Origin: Acidilobaceae archaeon
GTDB taxonomy: Archaea > Thermoproteota > Thermoprotei_A > Sulfolobales > Acidilobaceae
Direction of reading: 5' to 3'
Assembly: GCA_027034115.1 (NCBI GenBank)
Contig: JALVJB010000118.1
Span: 1-10,603, forward strand
Length of the DNA: 10,603 nucleotides
This document shows, piece by piece, positions 7,220-10,603 of the stretch. Below the pieces are notes generated by a model. It did not search any database, was not told the origin of the DNA, and saw only the letters and a program-made list of their open reading frames with translations. A program made the translations under genes and the position numbers. How positions within the stretch are numbered: position 1 is the stretch's first letter; each line of letters begins with the position of its first letter.

Positions 7220-8104
7220 ATGAACCTGCTCGGAACATGTAAACCACTGATCGGCGTGGTACACCTACCACCATTACCCGGCAGCCCTGGCTATAAGAGG
7301 AGGAAATATCCCCCGCAACTCGGTCGTAGATGGGATTTCAGTGAAATCCTAGAATACGCCGTCGAGGAAGCTAAGAAGTATGAAAGAGCCGGATTTAACG
7401 CTATAATTATTGAGAACTATGGCGATAAACCCTATGGCGCCCACGCTGGGCTGGGAGAGACCGCTGCAATAGCCATTATTGCAAGAGAGGTCTCCAGGCA
7501 CGTATCTCTGCCTATCGGCGTAAGCCTCCTCCGAAACAGCGGTTACGAATCCGTCTACGCGGCGCTTGTCTCCGGAGCGTCCTTCGTCCGGGTAAACGAT
7601 CTATGCGAGATCCGAGCCTCCCCAGAAGGGTTGCTCTTCCCAGAGGCCAGGAGAATAGCTAGAGCGCTAACTGAACTTAACCTCTATGATAGGCTAGAGG
7701 AAGGCGAACTAGGCGTGATGGCGGACATCAGTGTGAAGCACTCATGGCCTGTAATCCAGGCCGACATCTCAATAGGGGAGCTAGTCGAGGAATGCCTCGA
7801 CAGAACGGGCTTCCCGCTCGAGGCCATAGTTATATCGGGTCCTAGAACTGGTGTTCCACCCTCACTGGAGGATCTTCAGGAAGCTAGGAGGGTAGCTGCG
7901 AGGAAGGACGTGGCGGTTGTGGTTGGAAGCGGTTTAACCCCGGAGAACCTGCCGAGCTTCTGGAAGGCTGCGGACGGGTTCATAGTGGGAACCTGGGTGA
8001 AGCTTGGCCGCATCACTGAGAACATGGTTTCTGTGGAAGCGGCTAGGAGGCTCTCCGAGATAGCTCAGCGTTATAGGCAGGTGTGGCCTTGCCAGGAGTC
8101 ATAG
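7220..8104 (+). CDS. BtpA/SgcQ-family TIM-barrel protein
   Basis: The 294-residue product matches the BtpA family (COG0434) throughout: IGVVHLPPLPGSPGY (11-25), IIENYGD (63-69), PIGVSLLRN (98-106), FVRVND (122-127), MADISVKH (167-174), SGPRTG (206-211), VGSGLTPEN (235-243) and ADGFIVGTWVK (251-261). The pattern of short strands ending in acidic or glycine-rich loops, with a phosphate-binding-like site near the end, fits a TIM barrel. BtpA was named for a role in photosystem I accumulation in cyanobacteria; archaeal members, in non-photosynthetic hosts, have no settled function, and a nucleoside- or sugar-phosphate enzyme is a plausible inference. ATG 7220 has GAGGGG (7208-7213) six bases upstream, overlapping the aminopeptidase stop, so the two genes are probably one operon. 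No signal peptide or membrane helix. Confidence 0.9.
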   Translation: MNLLGTCKPLIGVVHLPPLPGSPGYKRRKYPPQLGRRWDFSEILEYAVEEAKKYERAGFNAIIIENYGDKPYGAHAGLGETAAIAIIAREVSRHVSLPIGVSLLRNSGYESVYAALVSGASFVRVNDLCEIRASPEGLLFPEARRIARALTELNLYDRLEEGELGVMADISVKHSWPVIQADISIGELVEECLDRTGFPLEAIVISGPRTGVPPSLEDLQEARRVAARKDVAVVVGSGLTPENLPSFWKAADGFIVGTWVKLGRITENMVSVEAARRLSEIAQRYRQVWPCQES

Positions 8105-8190
8105 GGTATGGGCGAGGGATGAAGAAGAGAACCCGGACTTCAGAGGAGACCCGATGAAGAATCCTAGTCCACCGGACCACCCTAGTAATA

Positions 8191-8233
8191 CCCTGTTCTA
8201 CCTCCGTTAGGGCTTCTATCACTCTAAACAGGG
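8191..8233 (+). repeat. Inverted repeat in the leader of the acidic hypothetical gene
   Basis: Arms CCCTGTT (8191-8197) and AACAGGG (8227-8233) pair perfectly over seven bases around a 29-base loop. The right arm overlaps GGGAG (8231-8235), the only ribosome-binding-like sequence ahead of ATG 8248, and the loop holds CCTCC (8201-8205) that could also pair with it. It could modulate translation or be a chance repeat; the rest of the 143-base gap 8105-8247 shows no further recognised feature. Confidence 0.3.
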
Positions 8234-8247
8234 AGTCGGGACCCGCG

Positions 8248-8727
8248 ATGTCGCTTGATGCTGCTGAGAGTATAACACCCGCAGTACCCCTTGTGGGTGA
8301 GGGGGCCGAAGAATTCGGTGCTACTGAACGGCTTGAAATGCTCGTATCTCTACTGGCTATTGGGAGTGTTGGCGACGAGCAGGTGCGGTCCGGAGTCATA
8401 GAAGAGGTGGCTAACATATTCGACGTGCTTTTATCTATTACTGCTAGCTACATCGATCCCTCAGCCACAGATCTCGTAGGTCACCCGCTCGTGGACATAT
8501 TCGAGCTAACCGAGTGCGTCGGCTCCGAAGCCCTATACGAAGTAATAGCTGGATCTATGAACGCCTTAGCAGGAAACGGCGATCTAGATTACGACGCCGT
8601 TGAGATCCTAGCAGACTGCCTAGGCTGGGAAGCCCAACCCGATAAGAGCCATCCTATCAAGACGGCCAGCGGCGTCATAATGTCTTTAGCTGGATCTATA
8701 AATAAAGCAATAATAAATTATCTGTAA
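8248..8727 (+). CDS. Acidic hypothetical protein
   Basis: A 159-residue protein that I do not recognise. It is acidic, with no signal peptide or clear membrane helix, and looks mainly alpha-helical: amphipathic stretches at about 26-45 (ATERLEMLVSLLAIGSV), 47-68 (RSGVIEEVANIFDVLLSITAS) and 80-130, and a hydrophobic C-terminal helix ending NKAIINYL. Two cysteines (in TECVG and ADCLG) are not in a metal-binding pattern. Start ATG 8248 is the only ATG, GTG or TTG at the head of the frame, which is open back to a stop at 8155; the GGGAG at 8231-8235 is 12 bases away, further than usual. An opposite-strand frame overlaps its first part but looks like a shadow. It lies between the BtpA gene and the phosphoesterase gene on the same strand. 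Being a real gene is likely but unproven. Confidence 0.65.
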   Translation: MSLDAAESITPAVPLVGEGAEEFGATERLEMLVSLLAIGSVGDEQVRSGVIEEVANIFDVLLSITASYIDPSATDLVGHPLVDIFELTECVGSEALYEVIAGSMNALAGNGDLDYDAVEILADCLGWEAQPDKSHPIKTASGVIMSLAGSINKAIINYL

Positions 8728-8793
8728 CGGGAGCCCCTAATTATATTGGCTAGATAAATGCACCCTGCTAGTAAACTGGGCCAATGAGGAACG
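8728..8793 (+). promoter_or_regulatory. Probable promoter of the metallophosphoesterase gene
   Basis: In this 66-base gap, CCTAATTATATTGG (8736-8749) has a TATA-like core TTATAT at 8741-8746. A start of transcription about 26 bases downstream, near 8770, would leave a leader of about 24 bases holding GAGGA (8785-8789), the ribosome binding site for ATG 8794. Support is composition and spacing only. Confidence 0.4.
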
Positions 8794-9558
8794 ATGGGCA
8801 GCCCGACGAGAGTGAGGAACCATTGTAGCCCCGAGGCCCCAGTACTTGCATCAAGTGATATACACAGCCCGAGGTATCTAGGCGTTTTTAAGGAGGCCCT
8901 TGAGAAGTATAGAGGTCCGTCCCCTTGCCTCTTTCTGCTGGCAGGTGATATTGTAGATAAGGGTAATGTAGCCGCGGCTGAACCGGTCTTCAGAGCGATA
9001 TACGAGAGGTTCAATGATAATCCCCTACGCATTGTGGCTGTGTTTGGCAATGAGGAGTACCATGATAGAGAAGTGTTATTTATAAAAAAATATAGTTATG
9101 TAACATGGCTCAACGACTCATACACTATCGTAGAGTGCGGGGGGACCAGGATCGGAATAGTTGGAACGCGAGGAGCGTTAGAGAGGCCTACTAGGTGGCA
9201 GAGGAAGAATATGCCTTGGCTGTGGAGGATTTACAGAGAAAGGCCTCGAATAATAAAGGAACTAATAAAATCAGTTAAAAAAGAATCAGATATAGTAATC
9301 CTACTGTCTCACTATGCATTATCAAAGGCCACCATAATAGGCGAGCCCAAGAGCGCTTGGCCCGAAATATACTCCCCCGAGATGGAGAAGGCTTTAATCG
9401 AATCTAGGCCAAACGCCGCAGTCCACGGCCACTCGCATCATGGAAAGCCCTTCGCGCTTGTAAACGGCATACCCGTTTACAACGTAGCCCTTCCACTAAA
9501 CAAGGATGTAGTAAGAGTCTGCCCGGCTAGAATGAGAACCTTGCTCGACTTCTACTAG
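8794..9558 (+). CDS. Calcineurin-like metallophosphoesterase with variant GNEE motif
   Basis: A 254-residue member of the two-metal phosphoesterase superfamily, which hydrolyses phosphomonoesters or phosphodiesters from proteins, nucleotides or nucleic acids. Motifs appear in the right order: SSDIH (D22, H24), LAGDIVDKG (D52), FGNEEYH (N86), LLSHY (H173) and VHGHSHHG (H213, H215). All metal ligands are there, but the His of the usual GNH(D/E) motif, normally the catalytic acid or phosphate-binding residue, is Glu87. The insert around 130-165 is very basic and aromatic (RPTRWQRKNMPWLWRIYRERPR) and could contact nucleic acid or an anionic partner; that is inference. No membrane helix. ATG 8794 has GAGGA four bases upstream. 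An ATG at 8784 runs into a stop after 14 codons. The substrate cannot be told from the sequence. Confidence 0.87.
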   Translation: MGSPTRVRNHCSPEAPVLASSDIHSPRYLGVFKEALEKYRGPSPCLFLLAGDIVDKGNVAAAEPVFRAIYERFNDNPLRIVAVFGNEEYHDREVLFIKKYSYVTWLNDSYTIVECGGTRIGIVGTRGALERPTRWQRKNMPWLWRIYRERPRIIKELIKSVKKESDIVILLSHYALSKATIIGEPKSAWPEIYSPEMEKALIESRPNAAVHGHSHHGKPFALVNGIPVYNVALPLNKDVVRVCPARMRTLLDFY

Positions 9559-9752
9559 AGGCTTTGTAGGAGGAGTAATTAGGGCTATGTAGTCTTTAAT
9601 TCTCTGGAAGGCTTAGACATTAGCCCGTACTAGGAACTGCGAGGGGTGGGGCAGTAACGGCCGGGAGCGTCACTAGTAGGCTTGCGAGAATCGCAATAGC
9701 TGGCATTGCGGGGTGGATAATAGCCTCACTCCTATACCTAACTGGGGTTATC

Positions 9753-10454
9753 TTGCATGTTACTATTCCTCTAATTCTAATCCTAGTAGTAGGAGTAATC
9801 TTCGCTCTAGTATTAGGATTCCTCATAGACAGGCTTGCAATAGGGCTCGCTAGATATCTTCTGGACCTGGTAAGCCTCGAGGAAGAATTTGAGGGAGAGA
9901 ATGAGCGCTCCGAGTCACCGATTGAGGCTTTTCTTGTAAAGTCTTTAGTTAGAGCTATGGCGATGGAAACTATACCAGATATAGATGATGTGATAGTTCT
10001 CATTGGTGGTGAGGCCAGCGACGTCACTGACCTCTTAGACCCGGAACTGCTTGATACTATCATTGAGGATGTGTTCCCCGATTATCCGGATTCCTGGTAT
10101 AATAATCTAACTATATCAATTATAAATAATAAACTTTTAATAATACTAGATAATCATACTGCAAAGATACTTGATAGAATATTGAAGAGCGGGGGAGAGG
10201 AGCAAGCAAAAATAAGTAATTTCGAAGAATTAAAAATATTATATTATTTAATTAAAAAAATATATCTAGCTAAGTATCCGGAGGCCAGCGATGCCATGGC
10301 GGCCTACGTTGCCTACAAAATAATATTAAAAACTATTAAAAATAATATATTAATATTGCCCGCGGAACTACTAGAAAAACTTCCAATAGAACCAGACAAC
10401 ATCCGGAGTAAGGTTTTGGCACAAATCCGTGACGAGCTTAATTCACAGTACTAG
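9753..10454 (+). CDS. Membrane-anchored hypothetical protein, true start probably upstream
   Basis: From TTG 9753 the product is 233 residues: a hydrophobic helix at about 4-27, an amphipathic basic stretch (DRLAIGLARYLLDLV), an acidic linker (42-54) and a soluble, mainly helical domain to the end with no recognised motif. The same frame is open back to a stop at 9621. Its upstream codons encode a second clear membrane helix with basic residues before it (RLARIAIAGIAGWIIASLLYL, split here as RLARIAIAGIA and GWIIASLLYL, 9678-9740), so the real protein probably begins near 9654 with a two-helix hairpin. No ATG, GTG or TTG exists there; the codon best placed behind GAGGGGTG (9641-9648) is GTA 9654. 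A rare start, a sequencing error or a damaged gene are possible. Codons 10090-10400 are much richer in A and T than the first half. Function unknown. Confidence 0.7.
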   Translation: MHVTIPLILILVVGVIFALVLGFLIDRLAIGLARYLLDLVSLEEEFEGENERSESPIEAFLVKSLVRAMAMETIPDIDDVIVLIGGEASDVTDLLDPELLDTIIEDVFPDYPDSWYNNLTISIINNKLLIILDNHTAKILDRILKSGGEEQAKISNFEELKILYYLIKKIYLAKYPEASDAMAAYVAYKIILKTIKNNILILPAELLEKLPIEPDNIRSKVLAQIRDELNSQY

Positions 10455-10500
10455 ATATTCTAGTATATATATGAAGAATATACTATATTCTTCTTCTTAC
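10451..10500 (+). terminator. AT-rich palindrome cluster and pyrimidine tract, probable terminator
   Basis: Three inverted repeats lie head to tail from the stop codon on: CTAGA/TCTAG (10451-10455 and 10459-10463), AGTATAT/ATATACT (10462-10468 and 10478-10484), and a perfect ten-base-arm palindrome GAAGAATATA/TATATTCTTC (10473-10482 and 10484-10493) with a single central C. The second and third share bases, so only one can form at a time. The T-rich tract TTCTTCTTAC follows directly. The position after a plus-strand stop and before a convergent minus-strand stop suits a transcription end, possibly working in both directions; a DNA operator is the alternative. Confidence 0.6.
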
Positions 10501-10523
10501 ACTTGTTTATTTCTCCGCTTCCC

Positions 10524-10603
10524 CTACTCTATCAGCCCCAATTCTTCTCCCATGCTAAGGAGCACAGCCCGTGCTCCCGCGCTGCTAGAGCTTTTCGGAG
10601 CCC
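10524..10603 (-). CDS. C-terminal end of an unidentified minus-strand gene (partial)
   Basis: On the minus strand one frame is open from the right edge to a TAG at 10526-10524. It encodes about 26 residues ending SSSSAGARAVLLSMGEELG followed by LIE and the stop. The composition is protein-like and the position behind a terminator-like cluster suits a convergent gene end. Too little is visible to name the product. A plus-strand ATG at 10552 also opens a frame to the edge but has no ribosome binding site. Confidence 0.45.
   Translation of the reverse strand, partial: APKSSSSAGARAVLLSMGEELGLIE

Noticed and set aside
8119..8157. 12-codon frame (MKKRTRTSEETR) after the BtpA gene.
   Set aside because: Too short, no homology that can be judged, and no sign of selection; likely chance.
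8043..8417. Minus-strand open frame of 124 codons covering the gap 8105-8247, partly with amphipathic helix-like sequence.
   Set aside because: It overlaps the end of the BtpA gene and the start of the acidic hypothetical gene, its ends are low-complexity Ser/Pro-rich, and no well-spaced ribosome binding site precedes a start.
10552..10603. Plus-strand frame starting ATG 10552 and open to the right edge.
   Set aside because: No ribosome binding site, and the opposite-strand frame gives a more protein-like sequence ending in a proper stop beyond a terminator-like region.
1..10603. Search for tRNA, rRNA, CRISPR arrays, insertion-sequence ends or integrase sites.
   Set aside because: No T-loop plus acceptor pairing, no regularly spaced repeat, no transposase or integrase frame was seen by eye on either strand.

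Overview
The window looks like part of a hyperthermophilic crenarchaeal chromosome, probably of the Desulfurococcales type. This rests on dense short-gapped operons, GTG and TTG starts beside ATG, strong GGAGGTGAT-type ribosome binding sites inside the preceding gene, frequent AGG/AGA arginine and ATA isoleucine codons, a single-chain GMP synthase, BtpA-family and RCK-family proteins, and no insertion sequence, CRISPR array, tRNA or rRNA. The genus cannot be fixed from the sequence alone.

Left part, minus strand (about 1 to 2182): enolase, then CutA, then an HD-domain phosphohydrolase cut off by the left edge. They form a tight operon in which each downstream ribosome binding site lies at the end of the previous gene. 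A 65-base divergent promoter region separates enolase from a plus-strand operon (2248 to 4038). That operon encodes a soluble RCK (TrkA-type) NAD-binding regulator, an MscS-like membrane channel and a small zinc-ribbon protein. The pairing of an RCK protein with an MscS-like channel, with no K+ channel or transporter in view, is the most suggestive functional unit here.

Middle part: guaA (minus, 4039 to 5565) converges on the zinc-ribbon gene with no base between the two stop codons. It diverges from an M17 leucyl aminopeptidase (5737 to 7209), which is followed at 10 bases by a BtpA-family TIM-barrel protein (7220 to 8104). The guaA leader holds a very GC-rich nested inverted repeat.

Right part (8105 to 10454): a less familiar stretch. 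It holds an acidic hypothetical protein, a calcineurin-like metallophosphoesterase whose GNH(D/E) motif reads GNEE, and a membrane-anchored hypothetical protein. The last one's frame extends about 43 codons upstream through an obvious extra membrane helix but has no ATG, GTG or TTG there. A chain of overlapping AT-rich palindromes follows its stop codon and probably ends transcription against a convergent minus-strand gene, of which only the last 26 or so codons are visible at the right edge.

Most genes here are housekeeping. The parts that could hide something new are the RCK/MscS/zinc-ribbon operon and the three-gene stretch at 8248 to 10454. Nothing in the window proves a new defence or mobile system.
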